From the NCBI RefSeq assembly GCF_902706195.1, contig NZ_CACSJO010000005.1:124001-188000 (forward strand): 64,000 nucleotides of DNA. Direction: 5' to 3'. A program made the position numbers and the translations under genes. The notes below the pieces were generated by a model. That model was given only the letters and a program-made list of their open reading frames with translations, searched no databases and was not told where the DNA came from. Positions within the stretch are counted from its first letter, which is position 1; the number at the start of each line of letters is the position of its first letter. Shown one piece after another: positions 42,821 through 52,633 of this stretch. Source of the DNA: Novosphingobium sp. 18050. GTDB taxonomy: Bacteria; Pseudomonadota; Alphaproteobacteria; Sphingomonadales; Sphingomonadaceae.

Positions 42821-44923
42821 ATGACCTATCGTGCCAAGAACTACCGCGTCGGCATCGACATCGGCGGCACCTTCACCGACTTCGCCCTGCTCAAGGGAGA
42901 CGAGGTCATCCTGCACAAGAACCTCTCCACCCCGGAAGATCGCTCGCTGGGCGTGATGGAGGGGCTTGCCAAACTTGCCGGGAAGGAAGGCCTGCCCCTC
43001 CCCGAATTCCTCAGCCGGTGCGAGGCGATCGTCCATGGCACCACGGTCGCCGACAACACCCTGATCGAGATGAACGGCGCCCTCACCGGCCTCATCACCA
43101 CCGAAGGCTTCCGCGACGAGATCGAGTACCGGCGGGGCTACAAGGAGGACATCTGGGACGTGCGTCTCGCTCCGCCGGTCCAGATCACCCCGCGCCGCCG
43201 CCGCCTTACCGTGCCCGAACGCGTGCTGCACGACGGCACCGTCCACAAGGCGCTCGACGAGGAGGCCTTGCGCGAAGCCTGCCGCAAGCTGCGCCTGCAG
43301 AACGTCGAGGCGGTGGCGATCAGCTTCCTGTTTTCTTTCGTGAACCCGCAGCACGAGCGCCGCGCCTGCGAGATCGTACGGCAGGAGATCCAGAACGCTT
43401 ACGTCTGCGCCAGCCACGAAGTCCTGCCCCGCGCCCCGGAATACGACCGCACCTCGACCACGGTGGTCAACGCCTATGTCGGCCCGCGCGTCACCGGATA
43501 CCTCGAAAAGCTGGTGCAGCGACTTACCGAGGGCGGGTACGAAAACCAGCTCATGGTCATGCAGGCCTCGGGCGGGGTGATGACCAAGGAATACATCGAC
43601 GGCGCCCCGATCCGCGTCCTCGCCTCCGGCCCGGCGGGCGGGGTGATCGGTTCGGCCCACTGCGGCGCGGCCAAGGGCTGCCCCAACCTGCTGTGCGTCG
43701 ACATGGGCGGCACCAGCTACGACATGTCGCTGGTGGTAAACGGACAGGCCCCGGCCGAGGCCGGCTGGAACATGCACCACCGCTACCTCGTGGGCGTGCC
43801 CATGGTTAAAGTGGAGACGCTGGGCGCGGGCGGCGGCTCGATCGTCCACGTCAATGCCGGCGCGCTGGAAGTCGGCCCGCGCTCGGCAGGGTCAGAACCC
43901 GGCCCGATCTGCTACGGACGCGGCGGCGCTGCGCCGACCGTCACCGACGCGCTGGTGATGCTCGGCATCCTCTCAACCGATGAAGGCTTCGCCGGCGGCA
44001 GCTTCACCCTCACGCGCGAAGGCGTGACCGAAGCCTTCCAGCAACTCGCCGACGAACTGGGCCGACAAGCGGATGGCTATGGGCCCGAACAGGCCGCCTT
44101 CGACACCTGGCGCGTGGTCAACGCCAACATGAGCCAAGGTGTGCGCCGCACCACGGCCGGCAAGGGGATCGACCCCAAGGACCTCGTCATGCTCGCCTAT
44201 GGCGGCAACGGCCCCGCCTTCGCCGCGATCCAGGCAGAGGACCTGGGCATAAGCCGCGTGCTGGTGCCCAAGGCCTCCCCCACGTTCTCGGCGCTGGGCA
44301 CGCTGGTAGCAGACCCGACCATCGACGAGGAACGCTCCTACATCGCCTCAGCCGCCGCGCTCGACGTGCCCCGCATCCGCGATCTGTGGACCCAGCTATC
44401 GGACCGCGCGAGCCATTACTTCACCGGCGCAGGCTTCGAAAACGCAGCGGTTCGAGTGAACTACCAACTCAACATGCGTTATCCCGGCCAGAATTTCTCG
44501 CTCTCGTTCCCGTTCGAAGCGGACGCTCCGCTCGGCGACCTTTCATTCATAGCCGACGACTTCGCGGCCCGCGCCATCGCCCTGTTCAACGCCCGCCACA
44601 TGGCCGAATACGCCCATATCCGCGAACACGAAGTGCCCGAGATTTCCGGCGTGCGCCTCGTCGCCCATGCCCGGACGCCCTCACCCCGCGCCGCCGGCGG
44701 CTTCACCCCGAGCAGCACCGCGCCCCGCCCGGCAAGGCATCGCCGCGCGAACCTGGGCCAGGGTTTCGCGCAAACCCCCGTCTATCTGGGCCGCGATCTC
44801 GCGCCCGGCATGGAAGTGCCCAGTCCCGCGATCATCGAGGAGACGTTCACCACCATCGTCGTCTATCCCGGTTGGAAGGCGCAGGTCGACGACGCGGGGG
44901 ATTACCAGCTGCTGCGGACCTGA
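42821..44923 (+). CDS. Hydantoinase/oxoprolinase A-type subunit (HyuA-like)
   Basis: A 700-residue hydantoinase A/5-oxoprolinase-type subunit with an actin-like ATPase fold. The nucleotide-binding segments are GIDIGGTFTDFALL at the start, HGTTVADN, and CVDMGGTSYDMSLV in the middle. LGAGGGSIVHV is also characteristic. It should supply ATP-dependent activation to the reaction carried out with the HyuB-like partner. The substrate (5-oxoproline, hydantoin or a ketone) is not decided by sequence alone. Confidence 0.83.
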   Translation: MTYRAKNYRVGIDIGGTFTDFALLKGDEVILHKNLSTPEDRSLGVMEGLAKLAGKEGLPLPEFLSRCEAIVHGTTVADNTLIEMNGALTGLITTEGFRDEIEYRRGYKEDIWDVRLAPPVQITPRRRRLTVPERVLHDGTVHKALDEEALREACRKLRLQNVEAVAISFLFSFVNPQHERRACEIVRQEIQNAYVCASHEVLPRAPEYDRTSTTVVNAYVGPRVTGYLEKLVQRLTEGGYENQLMVMQASGGVMTKEYIDGAPIRVLASGPAGGVIGSAHCGAAKGCPNLLCVDMGGTSYDMSLVVNGQAPAEAGWNMHHRYLVGVPMVKVETLGAGGGSIVHVNAGALEVGPRSAGSEPGPICYGRGGAAPTVTDALVMLGILSTDEGFAGGSFTLTREGVTEAFQQLADELGRQADGYGPEQAAFDTWRVVNANMSQGVRRTTAGKGIDPKDLVMLAYGGNGPAFAAIQAEDLGISRVLVPKASPTFSALGTLVADPTIDEERSYIASAAALDVPRIRDLWTQLSDRASHYFTGAGFENAAVRVNYQLNMRYPGQNFSLSFPFEADAPLGDLSFIADDFAARAIALFNARHMAEYAHIREHEVPEISGVRLVAHARTPSPRAAGGFTPSSTAPRPARHRRANLGQGFAQTPVYLGRDLAPGMEVPSPAIIEETFTTIVVYPGWKAQVDDAGDYQLLRT

Positions 44924-45015
44924 CCCTATCCCCAGCCACGGAACCCACCGCACTTTCGCACGTCTATCGCTTGCAGTACGAAACGTGCCTGAGTGCGAAC
45001 CCGGGACCGACGTGA

Positions 45016-46086
45016 TTGGGGTCTGATTTGAATACCTTGAGCCGGTTTACCGAACGACTCCCGCTCCTCCCCGGCCGACCAGTCCTGCGCTACGGCGCGG
45101 CACTGGTGCTGTGCATTTTCGCACTATGGCTGCGCTGGGTGCTCGACGACGCATTCCCGCCGGGATATCCGTTCCTGACCTTCTTCCCGGCGGTGATCCT
45201 CAGCTCGTTCCTGTTCGGCGCGCGCCCCGGCGTCCTTGCCGCCGTACTCTGCGGAATCTTCGCCTGGTATGTGTTCATACCTCCACGCATGACGTTCGGG
45301 ACGGACGGCGGCACGGTCACGGCAATGCTGTTCTACCTCGGCGTGGTCACCGTCGACATCTGGCTCGTCCACCTGATGCAAACCGCCAATGCCCACCTTA
45401 ACACCGCCCGCGAGGAAGTGCGCCTGCTCGCCGAGGAACGCGGACACCTGGCCGCACGCGCGGAGCTTCTGTTCCAGGAGATGCAGCACCGCGTCGGCAA
45501 CAACCTGCAGATGGTGGGCGCGGTCCTCTCGTTGCAGATGCGCACCCTCAACGAGCCGACCGCACGCAAAGCCTTGTCAGACGCCGCCGCGCGGCTCCAG
45601 GTCATCGGCAATATCCAGCGCCAGCTCTACCGGCAAGACGGCCAGCTGGTCCCGCTCGACCGTTTCCTCACCGAAGTCTCCGGCAAGATCATGGCCTCCA
45701 GCGCCCCTCCCGGCATCACCTGCCATGTCGACGCAGAGGCCGGCATCATCCTGCGCCCCGACAGTGCGGTGCCCGTCGCCCTGATCGTAAGCGAGGCAAT
45801 CGCCAACGCGCTCGAGCACGGGTTCGCAGGCCGCCCTGCCGGGCGCATCGCGCTCTGCATGGCCCGCCGTGACACCTCCATCGTGCTCAGCGTGGAGGAC
45901 GATGGCGTCGGTCTCCCACCCGGCCTGGACCCCACCAGCACAGACAGTATCGGCCTGCGCATCTCGCGCGTCCTAAGTCAGCAGCTGGGGGCGGAAATGG
46001 CGCTGGAAAGCCGCGAATCGGGCGCCTGCATGACCCTTCACCTTCCCCTTTCCCGACTTGCGGAACCCGCCCAACAGGCGCTTTAA
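45016..46086 (+). CDS. Membrane sensor histidine kinase (DUF4118 + HisKA_2)
   Basis: A roughly 356-residue sensor kinase. Four N-terminal membrane helices form a DUF4118 domain (FALWLRWVLDDAFPPGYPFL, FFPAVILSSFLFGARPG). A coiled linker (residues about 123-152) leads to the HisKA_2 dimer/phosphoacceptor helix with His158 in EMQHRVGNNLQMV, and a HATPase domain with VSEAIANALEHGF and EDDGVGLP. It should autophosphorylate in response to a membrane or small-molecule signal. Its response regulator is not adjacent. The start is uncertain: TTG at 45016 or TTG at 45028, the latter behind GGGGTC. Confidence 0.8.
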   Translation: MGSDLNTLSRFTERLPLLPGRPVLRYGAALVLCIFALWLRWVLDDAFPPGYPFLTFFPAVILSSFLFGARPGVLAAVLCGIFAWYVFIPPRMTFGTDGGTVTAMLFYLGVVTVDIWLVHLMQTANAHLNTAREEVRLLAEERGHLAARAELLFQEMQHRVGNNLQMVGAVLSLQMRTLNEPTARKALSDAAARLQVIGNIQRQLYRQDGQLVPLDRFLTEVSGKIMASSAPPGITCHVDAEAGIILRPDSAVPVALIVSEAIANALEHGFAGRPAGRIALCMARRDTSIVLSVEDDGVGLPPGLDPTSTDSIGLRISRVLSQQLGAEMALESRESGACMTLHLPLSRLAEPAQQAL

Positions 46087-46207
46087 GCGCCCCGAACCGC
46101 CCGGCCGCAGGGCTTGCGAGCCAAAACGAACATTATCCTTGCCCCCGCTAGCTTGAGATTCAGCGGCAGACGCCTACATTGGCAATCTGAAAGGACGGTT
46201 TCCCCGA

Positions 46208-48139
46208 ATGAACGACGACCAGCCAAGCGGCAATCCCTGGGTCAAGAGCCTGCTCGTATGGGGGGGCATCTTCCTCGCGCTCCTGATGGTGGTGTCGATG
46301 TTCGGCGCGCGCACCACGACGGGCCCGTCGATTCCCTATTCCGATTTCCGCAGCAAGGTGGCGGAAGGCAGCGTCGCCTCGGTGGAGATCGCCGAAGACC
46401 GTATCGACGGAAAGCTGAAGAACGGTGACACGTTCAGCACGGTTCCTGTGCAGAACGACATCACCCTCACCCAGCTCCTGTCGCAGAACGACGTCAAGTA
46501 TTCGGGCAAGGAAGCCGAACAGGGCAGCCTGCTGCTTTACATCCTCGCGCAGACCCTGCCGTTCCTGCTGATCGTGGGCATCGCGTTCTTCGCGCTGCGC
46601 CAGGTCCAGAAGGGCGGCGGTTCCGGCGCGATGGGCTTCGGCAAGTCCAAGGCCAAGATGTTGACCGAACGTTCGGGCCGCGTCACCTTCGACGACGTCG
46701 CCGGCATCGACGAAGCGCGTGAGGAACTGGAGGAAATCGTCGAGTTCCTCCGCGATCCCACCCGCTTTTCCAAGCTGGGCGGCCAGATTCCCAAGGGCGC
46801 ACTGCTGGTCGGTTCGCCCGGCACCGGCAAAACCCTCCTTGCCCGCGCCATTGCGGGTGAAGCGGGCGTGCCTTTCTTCACCATTTCCGGTTCCGACTTT
46901 GTCGAGATGTTCGTGGGCGTCGGCGCCAGCCGCGTGCGCGACATGTTCGAACAGGCCAAGAAGAACGCGCCCTGCATCGTCTTCATCGACGAAATCGACG
47001 CCGTCGGCCGTCACCGTGGCCACGGCCTCGGCAACTCGAACGACGAGCGCGAGCAGACGCTGAACCAGCTGCTGGTCGAAATGGACGGCTTCGAAGCCAA
47101 CGAAGGCATCATCATCATCGCGGCGACCAACCGTCCCGACGTGCTTGACCCCGCGCTGTTGCGCCCGGGCCGCTTCGACCGCCAGGTCGTGGTCCCCGTG
47201 CCCGATATCGAGGGCCGCGAGAAGATCCTCGCCGTGCACATGAAGAAGGTGCCGCTTGCCCCCGATGTCAATCCGCGCGTCATCGCGCGCGGCACGCCGG
47301 GCTTTTCGGGCGCCGACCTCGCGAACCTTGTGAACGAGGCAGCCCTGCTTGCGGCCCGCCGCAACAAGCGTCTCGTCGCCATGCAGGAATTCGAGGACGC
47401 CAAGGACAAAGTCATGATGGGCGCGGAACGCCGCTCCATGGTCATGACCGACGACGAGAAGAAGATGACCGCGTACCACGAGGCCGGCCACGCGCTAGTC
47501 TCGGTGCACGAGCCTGCTTCAGACCCGATCCACAAGGCCACCATCATCCCGCGCGGCCGCGCCCTCGGCATGGTGATGCGCCTGCCGGAGCGTGACAGCT
47601 ACTCCTATCACCGTGACAAGATGCTCGCGAACCTCTCGGTCGCGATGGGCGGCCGCGTCGCCGAGGAACTGATCTTCGGCTACGACAAGGTCTCGTCGGG
47701 CGCTTCGGGTGACATCCAGTATGCCACGGGCCTCGCGCGCAGCATGGTCACCAAGTGGGGCATGTCGGACAAGCTCGGCCCGCTCCAGTACGAGGAAACC
47801 CAGGAGGGTTACCTCGGCATGGGCGGCTCGAACCGCACGATGGGCTCGGACGATACCAACCGCCTGATCGACAGCGAAATCCGCGTGCTGGTCGACAACG
47901 CCCACGCCCGCGCCACGCAGATCCTCAAGGACCAGAACGAGGCTCTGCACACGCTGGCGCAGGCAATGCTGGAATACGAAACGCTCTCGGGCGAAGACAT
48001 CAAGCAGTTGCTTGAAGGCGGCTCGATCGATCGCCCCAGCACGCCGCGCGGCGCTTCGACCCCGCGCCCGCTCTCGGGTTCGGCCATTCCGAAGTCGGGC
48101 AAGCGCTTCAGCGGCGGCACCGCTCCGCAAGGTGCCTGA
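46208..48139 (+). CDS. ftsH: ATP-dependent zinc metalloprotease
   Basis: A 643-residue membrane protease that extracts and degrades membrane and short-lived cytoplasmic proteins. Two helices (about residues 14-33 and 107-131) flank a periplasmic loop. The AAA domain has Walker A GSPGTGKT (202-209), with Ser instead of the usual Pro at position two, and the SRH arginines in [10 protein letters not shown]. The zinc site is HEAGH (424-428). The C-terminus carries the usual Pro/Ser-rich tail. It is followed by a strong terminator. Confidence 0.93.
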   Translation: MNDDQPSGNPWVKSLLVWGGIFLALLMVVSMFGARTTTGPSIPYSDFRSKVAEGSVASVEIAEDRIDGKLKNGDTFSTVPVQNDITLTQLLSQNDVKYSGKEAEQGSLLLYILAQTLPFLLIVGIAFFALRQVQKGGGSGAMGFGKSKAKMLTERSGRVTFDDVAGIDEAREELEEIVEFLRDPTRFSKLGGQIPKGALLVGSPGTGKTLLARAIAGEAGVPFFTISGSDFVEMFVGVGASRVRDMFEQAKKNAPCIVFIDEIDAVGRHRGHGLGNSNDEREQTLNQLLVEMDGFEANEGIIIIAATNRPDVLDPALLRPGRFDRQVVVPVPDIEGREKILAVHMKKVPLAPDVNPRVIARGTPGFSGADLANLVNEAALLAARRNKRLVAMQEFEDAKDKVMMGAERRSMVMTDDEKKMTAYHEAGHALVSVHEPASDPIHKATIIPRGRALGMVMRLPERDSYSYHRDKMLANLSVAMGGRVAEELIFGYDKVSSGASGDIQYATGLARSMVTKWGMSDKLGPLQYEETQEGYLGMGGSNRTMGSDDTNRLIDSEIRVLVDNAHARATQILKDQNEALHTLAQAMLEYETLSGEDIKQLLEGGSIDRPSTPRGASTPRPLSGSAIPKSGKRFSGGTAPQGA

Positions 48140-48174
48140 CAGACGTTAAAGTTCTCCGACGGGAGAATGCAGGA

Positions 48175-48212
48175 GGGGCGCCAAGGTCTGACCTTGGCGC
48201 CCCTTTGCTTTT
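48175..48212 (+). terminator. Rho-independent terminator of ftsH
   Basis: GGGGCGCCAAGGT pairs perfectly with ACCTTGGCGCCCC around CTG, and TTTGCTTTT follows. It lies 35 bp after the ftsH stop codon and well before the end of the convergent ParA-type gene. Confidence 0.9.
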
Positions 48213-48322
48213 GATCGCAGCTTTCAGAATTATCATCGGGAAGATCCGTGCCGAGATAGCGCTCCGCACGGAAACTGCTGGCCCCCGCTTCCCGGCCAGC
48301 TAAGCAGTCCGCGTCCGCGCCG

Positions 48323-49180
48323 TCAGTTCGCGCGCTGCGCCAGCTTCTTTTCGATGGCGTTCCACAGCCGCGCAAAGGACCGCGCCGCCGGACTTTGCGG
48401 TGCGAGGGCGCCAACCGGCTGGCGGTGGACCGCGCATTGTTCGACCACGCTGGCATAGGGGATCGACGGCCAGTTGGGGTTCGCCTCCTGCGCCTGCTTG
48501 TGCAGTGCGCGGCGCATGTCGAGCATCGAGAGGACCGGCAGGATCGGCGGGTGACGCTTGGTATTGCCCGCAATCTCGCGCACCACCAGATCGAAGGCGC
48601 GCGCCGACAGCGGCGACGGCGGCAGCGGCACGATGACCAGGTCGGCGGCGCGCACGATCTGCGCGGAAAGCTCGTTCATCACCGGCGGGCAGTCGAGGAT
48701 GATGCGCGAATAGTCGGCCGCCAGTTCCTCGGTCAGCCTGGCCAGCCGCTTGCGCTTGCCGATCCGCGCAAGCTGCGCGTCAAGCGTGCGGATCGATTCG
48801 TCCGCAGGCAGGATGTCGAGATCGGCAAAGGCCGTCTTCTGGATCAGCCCGGCAGCCGAGCGTTCCCGCGCAAAAACTTCCTCGGCAAGCTGCGCCTCCT
48901 GCGGCTCAAGGCCGTAAAGAAACGCCGATCCGCCCGCAGCGTCGAGGTCCCACAGCAGAGTGCGCCGCGCGTTCGTCACTGCCGAACACCACGCAAGATT
49001 GGCCGAGAAGGTAGTCTTACCGACCCCGCCCTTGACGCTGTAAACGGCGATCGTCGCACTGCCAGCCAACCCGCCGGTCGTCCGCGCTTCATCTTTCACG
49101 GACACGTCAAGGGGACCGGCCCTGTTGGGCGGTCCCCCGGAAATTCCGATAATACGAGGTAGTTTCGATTTAGATCCCAC
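48323..49180 (-). CDS. ParA/MinD-type ATPase
   Basis: A ParA-superfamily ATPase of up to 285 residues. The deviant Walker A is VKGGVGKTTFSANLA, switch I is DLDAAGG, and the Walker B region is IILDCPPVMNE. ParA-like ATPases position plasmids, chromosomes or protein complexes. No ParB or centromere-like repeats are nearby, so its cargo is unknown. The first frame start is a GTG at 49180; a GTG about 26 codons later would place the Walker motif closer to the N-terminus as usual. It follows rpoZ by 44 bp. Confidence 0.8.
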   Translation of the reverse strand: MGSKSKLPRIIGISGGPPNRAGPLDVSVKDEARTTGGLAGSATIAVYSVKGGVGKTTFSANLAWCSAVTNARRTLLWDLDAAGGSAFLYGLEPQEAQLAEEVFARERSAAGLIQKTAFADLDILPADESIRTLDAQLARIGKRKRLARLTEELAADYSRIILDCPPVMNELSAQIVRAADLVIVPLPPSPLSARAFDLVVREIAGNTKRHPPILPVLSMLDMRRALHKQAQEANPNWPSIPYASVVEQCAVHRQPVGALAPQSPAARSFARLWNAIEKKLAQRAN

Positions 49181-49224
49181 CTCGTGATCGTCGCCTGCCG
49201 CGGCGCGACAGTCAACGAAAAGGA

Positions 49225-49569
49225 TCAGCCGTCGTAGTCGCCGCCGATCGAGGTGTTGCGCGTCGGTGCCGAAGCCGTGATGCGCAGAGCCTCTGCCGAC
49301 TGGCTGAGCGAGCCGACTTCGTCCATCTCGTCATCGTCGTCAGGCAGGACGCGCTGCATCGAGGTAACGAGCGTTTCCTTGAGGGTCGACGGGGTCACCG
49401 TCTGCTCGGCAATCTCGCGCAGGGCGACGACGGGGTTCTTGTCGCGGTCACGCTCGAGCGTGAGTTCCGCGCCGCCCGAAATCTCCCGTGCACGCTGGGC
49501 AGCCAGCAGGACGAGGTCGAAACGGTTGGGGATCTTGTCGACGCAGTCTTCGACAGTTACGCGCGCCAT
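49225..49569 (-). CDS. rpoZ: RNA polymerase omega subunit
   Basis: A 114-residue omega subunit. The N-terminus ([20 protein letters not shown]) and [13 protein letters not shown] are family signatures. It stabilises the beta-prime subunit and helps ppGpp sensing. An acidic C-terminal stretch ([12 protein letters not shown]) follows. The ATG at 49569 follows GGGAGTGCCC and is preferred to one two codons earlier. It is not adjacent to spoT, which is common in sphingomonads. Confidence 0.9.
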   Translation of the reverse strand: MARVTVEDCVDKIPNRFDLVLLAAQRAREISGGAELTLERDRDKNPVVALREIAEQTVTPSTLKETLVTSMQRVLPDDDDEMDEVGSLSQSAEALRITASAPTRNTSIGGDYDG

Positions 49570-49755
49570 GGGCACTCCCGGTAAAGAATCTAAAGGTTCG
49601 GAAAGGACAGTGGTTAGGCGCGCGCCGTGCCAAAGTCAAGAAAATGGGGCGGACTGCTGCTGCCTGTCGCGAAGCGATGAGCATACGGCGGCCCGTGGGG
49701 GCCGACGGAGAGGGCTTTGCCCCTCCATCCACAACCCGGTGCGCAGCCGGTGCCC

Positions 49756-49777
49756 CTCCCCGAGCAAGCCCGGGGAG
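49756..49777 (-). terminator. Hairpin at the end of the catabolic operon
   Basis: CTCCCCG and CGGGGAG form a 7-bp stem around an 8-base loop. It lies directly downstream of the APH-like kinase stop, so it may end the long minus-strand transcript. No U-run follows, so termination may be weak or factor-dependent. Confidence 0.45.
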
Positions 49778-49783
49778 CTGTCA

Positions 49784-50845
49784 CTACCCCTGCGTGAAGC
49801 CCAGCGCCAGCTTCGCCAGCTCAGGGAATGCCTCCGCCCGTTCCCGCGCCTGCGCATTGGCCGCGGTGCCGCGGATCACGCGGCCCTTGATGCCATGGAA
49901 GATCGCCGCGAGGCGGAAGAAGTTGAACGCCATGTAATAGCGGTAGTCGGGCATGCCCTCGCGGCCGGTGCGTCGGCAGTAGGCGGCGACGTATTCCGTT
50001 TCGGTCGGGATGCCCAGCGCGGCGATGTCCGCCCCGCCAAGGCCCGCAACGATATGCGGGGGCATGTGGTACATCATCGCGTTATAGGCGAAGTCGGCCA
50101 GCGGATGGCCCAGTGTCGACAGTTCCCAGTCCAGCACCGCCAGAACGCGTGGCTCGGCGGGGTGGAAGATCATGTTGTCGATGCGAAAATCGCCGTGGAT
50201 CACGCTGGAGGCGCCGTCATCCTCGGGCATGTTCGCCTCGAGCCAGGCGATCACCGCGTCCATGTCGTCGTTTCGGCCAGCCGCTTCGTCCGCGAAATAC
50301 TGCTTCGACCAGCGGCCCACCTGACGGGCGAAGTAATTGCCCGGCTTGCCGTAATCGCCCAGTCCGATCGCCTCGGGATCGAAAGAATGGAGCTGCGCGA
50401 TGGTGGCGTTCATCGCGTCGAAGATGCCGGCGCGTTCTTCGTTCGAGACGCCGGGGACGGTCGCGTCCCAGAAGATGCGGCCCTCGACCATTTCCATGAC
50501 GTAGAACCACGTGCCCAGCACCGAATCGTCAGTGCACAGGCCGTAGACCCGCGCCGCCGGGAAGCCCGCGCCGTGGAGCGCGGACAGCACTTTCGCCTCG
50601 CGTTCCACCGCGTGGGCGCCCTTGAGCAGTTCGCCCGGCGGCTTGCGGCGCAGGACATAGGCGCGGCTGGGCGTCACCAGCTTGTAGGTGGGGTTCGACT
50701 GGCCGCCCTTGAACTGCTCGACCGTGAGCGGCCCGGCGAAGCCTTCGACCTCGGCCTCCATCCAGCGGATCAGCGCCGCCTCGTCGAAGGCGTAGCCCTC
50801 GCGAACGGCAGTGGTGCCCGAGTTGGCTTCCGCTACATCGCTCAT
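49784..50845 (-). CDS. APH-like kinase paired with an acyl-CoA dehydrogenase
   Basis: A 353-residue kinase-like protein of the aminoglycoside phosphotransferase fold. The catalytic loop is HGDFRIDN and the metal-binding motif is VLDWELSTLGHPLAD. This subtype is the one fused to acyl-CoA dehydrogenase in human ACAD10 and ACAD11 and found as LvaA in the bacterial levulinate pathway, where it phosphorylates 4-hydroxyacyl-CoA. Here it overlaps the acyl-CoA dehydrogenase gene by four bases (ATGA), a split version of the same unit. The function is strongly suggested but not proven. It is the last gene of the operon. Confidence 0.83.
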   Translation of the reverse strand: MSDVAEANSGTTAVREGYAFDEAALIRWMEAEVEGFAGPLTVEQFKGGQSNPTYKLVTPSRAYVLRRKPPGELLKGAHAVEREAKVLSALHGAGFPAARVYGLCTDDSVLGTWFYVMEMVEGRIFWDATVPGVSNEERAGIFDAMNATIAQLHSFDPEAIGLGDYGKPGNYFARQVGRWSKQYFADEAAGRNDDMDAVIAWLEANMPEDDGASSVIHGDFRIDNMIFHPAEPRVLAVLDWELSTLGHPLADFAYNAMMYHMPPHIVAGLGGADIAALGIPTETEYVAAYCRRTGREGMPDYRYYMAFNFFRLAAIFHGIKGRVIRGTAANAQARERAEAFPELAKLALGFTQG

Positions 50846-52059
50846 GCGGGCTCAGCTTCTTTCGCTGCCAAGGCTTCCTGCGCCTTGCGCCAGTCACGGC
50901 GGATTTTCTTGGCGAGGCTCCATTTGTGGACTTCAGTGGGGCCGTCATAAATGCGAAAAGCGCGCACTTCGCGGAACACCTGCTCCACGATAGTGCGTTC
51001 CGTGACGCCGGTGCCACCCATGACCTGCACGCAGTTGTCGGCGATCTTCATCAAGGCCTCGGAGACCGAAACTTTCGCCATCGAGCTTTCGACGGTGCCC
51101 AGCGATCCGGTGTCGAGCACGCCCGCGCACCAGTCGATCATCAGCTCGCACTGCTTTATGAGGATCTCGTTTTCGGCGAGCATGAAGCCCACGCCTTCAT
51201 GCTCGATCAGCTGCTTGCCGAACGCCATGCGGCGGCAGGCATAGTCGCTGGCGATCTCATGCGCGCGGATGCAGCAGCCCAGCCAGCGCATGCAGTGCGA
51301 CAGGCGGGCCGGGGACAAGCGGATCTGGGCGTATTTGAAGCCCTCACCCGGCTGGCCCAGCATCTGGTCGGCGGGGACGCGCAGGTTGTCGATGGTCAGG
51401 GTGGCGTGGCCGCCGGGCATCGAGCTGTCGATCGTGTTCGGCACTTCGTCGATGCGAATCGCCTCGTCCGGCAGGTCGACCAGGAACATGCAGGCGCCGC
51501 CCTTTGTGTCTTCCTCGGCCGAGGCCGCCATGACGATGCCCACCATCGCGCCCTGCGCGCCGGTGATGAAGGTCTTGCGCCCGTTGATGACCCACTGGTT
51601 GCCGTCCTTGTGGCAGGTGGTCTTCATCATCGAGGGGTCGGAACCCGCGCCGCCCCATTCGGCAGGCTCGGTCATGAAGAAGGCGGAGCGGCCCTTGCCC
51701 TCGACCAGCGGCTTCAGGAAGCGTTCCTTCAGATCGGTCGAACCGACGTGGCCGATCAGGTACATGTTGCCCTCGTCGGGCGCCATGGTGTTGCAGGCCA
51801 GCGGGCCGAGCGGCGAAAGGCCCGACTTGATGAGGACAACCGCCGTCTCGCGCTGGGTGAGGTGCGAACCGTCCGCCTTGATGTGCGGGGTGAGCACGCC
51901 GGCCTCACGGGCCAGGCTGCGCATCTCCATCATCAGCTCATCGGTGGGCGCACCGTGGTGATCGCGGCGCGGGTCCTTCTCGAACGGCACCACCACATCG
52001 CGCACGAAAGCTTCGACCCTGGCGGCCATGTCGAGTGCGTATTGGGAAATCTCGGTCAT
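50842..52059 (-). CDS. Acyl-CoA dehydrogenase, ACAD11/LvaC-like context
   Basis: A 405-residue flavin acyl-CoA dehydrogenase. TEPAEWGGAGSDPS marks the FAD-binding loop. The C-terminal active-site motif reads IYDGPTEVHKWSLAKK, where the Glu of typical YEGT motifs is Asp-Gly-Pro, as in the ACAD10/11 and LvaC group. In that group the enzyme converts 4-phosphoacyl-CoA with loss of phosphate rather than simply oxidising a fatty acid. The upstream VOC stop overlaps its start by one base, and its own end overlaps the kinase start. Confidence 0.85.
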   Translation of the reverse strand: MTEISQYALDMAARVEAFVRDVVVPFEKDPRRDHHGAPTDELMMEMRSLAREAGVLTPHIKADGSHLTQRETAVVLIKSGLSPLGPLACNTMAPDEGNMYLIGHVGSTDLKERFLKPLVEGKGRSAFFMTEPAEWGGAGSDPSMMKTTCHKDGNQWVINGRKTFITGAQGAMVGIVMAASAEEDTKGGACMFLVDLPDEAIRIDEVPNTIDSSMPGGHATLTIDNLRVPADQMLGQPGEGFKYAQIRLSPARLSHCMRWLGCCIRAHEIASDYACRRMAFGKQLIEHEGVGFMLAENEILIKQCELMIDWCAGVLDTGSLGTVESSMAKVSVSEALMKIADNCVQVMGGTGVTERTIVEQVFREVRAFRIYDGPTEVHKWSLAKKIRRDWRKAQEALAAKEAEPA

Positions 52060-52622
52060 TACTGAAGCACCCGGATCGGATCGGAGCCATCCCAGTCGCG
52101 GGCGGCATCCTTCATCATCTGAAACAGCCCTTCGGTGCCGCTGAGCGGCTGAAGGTACTCGATTACGTGGCCGGGGCCCTGGCCGGGATCGACGTAGATC
52201 ACTTCGCCGTCCGCGCCGACCTTGCCCTCGACGATAACCTGCGCGCCTGCTTCTGCACAGGCTGCCCGCGCTTCTGCGATCGATTCGACGAAGACGCAGA
52301 CATGATGCAGGCGGTCCCGCACGGCATATTCGCCGGAGTAGAGCGAAGGCGCATCGCTGTCGGTCTTGATAAGCTCGATCTGGATATCGCCCCAGTAGCC
52401 GATCGCCATCGTAAAGATGGCGTCGGTCGGTTCGCCCTTGTATTTCATCTCGTCGAGCCGGACGTCGTTGAGCACGAAGAACGGACCGACGCCGACGGTT
52501 TCGATCCAGTATTTCATCGTGGCGTCGAAATCGGTCGGGAAGTAGGCGAGCTGGATCACGTCGCCGAGCCGCTTGAGCGGGCCCGGTTTCATGATTGCTG
52601 TGGTGGTAGCCTCTCCGGTCAT
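52059..52622 (-). CDS. VOC-superfamily protein (glyoxalase/epimerase-like)
   Basis: A 187-residue vicinal-oxygen-chelate protein with two beta-alpha-beta-beta-beta repeats. IQLAYFPTDFDATMKYWIE opens the first half and DRLHHVCVFVESIAEAR the second; GQGPGHVIEYLQPLSG holds a late metal-type glutamate. Relatives include methylmalonyl-CoA epimerases and dioxygenases, so it may epimerise an acyl-CoA intermediate or isomerise a ring-cleavage product. It starts 11 nt after the E2 gene. AAAGGA precedes the ATG. Confidence 0.75.
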   Translation of the reverse strand: MTGEATTTAIMKPGPLKRLGDVIQLAYFPTDFDATMKYWIETVGVGPFFVLNDVRLDEMKYKGEPTDAIFTMAIGYWGDIQIELIKTDSDAPSLYSGEYAVRDRLHHVCVFVESIAEARAACAEAGAQVIVEGKVGADGEVIYVDPGQGPGHVIEYLQPLSGTEGLFQMMKDAARDWDGSDPIRVLQ

Positions 52623-52633
52623 TGTTTTTCCTT

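Noticed and set aside
42386..43849. A 487-codon minus-strand frame opposite the HyuB- and HyuA-like genes
   Set aside because: It crosses two real genes and their spacer, with typical shadow composition (Val/Ala/His/Gly/Arg).
46811..46834. Ser instead of Pro in the FtsH Walker A motif (GSPGTGKT)
   Set aside because: The Gly-Thr-Gly-Lys-Thr core is intact and this position varies in AAA proteins; unlikely to be meaningful.
46160..47491. A 443-codon minus-strand frame opposite ftsH
   Set aside because: ftsH has all motifs. The antisense product has no known domain.
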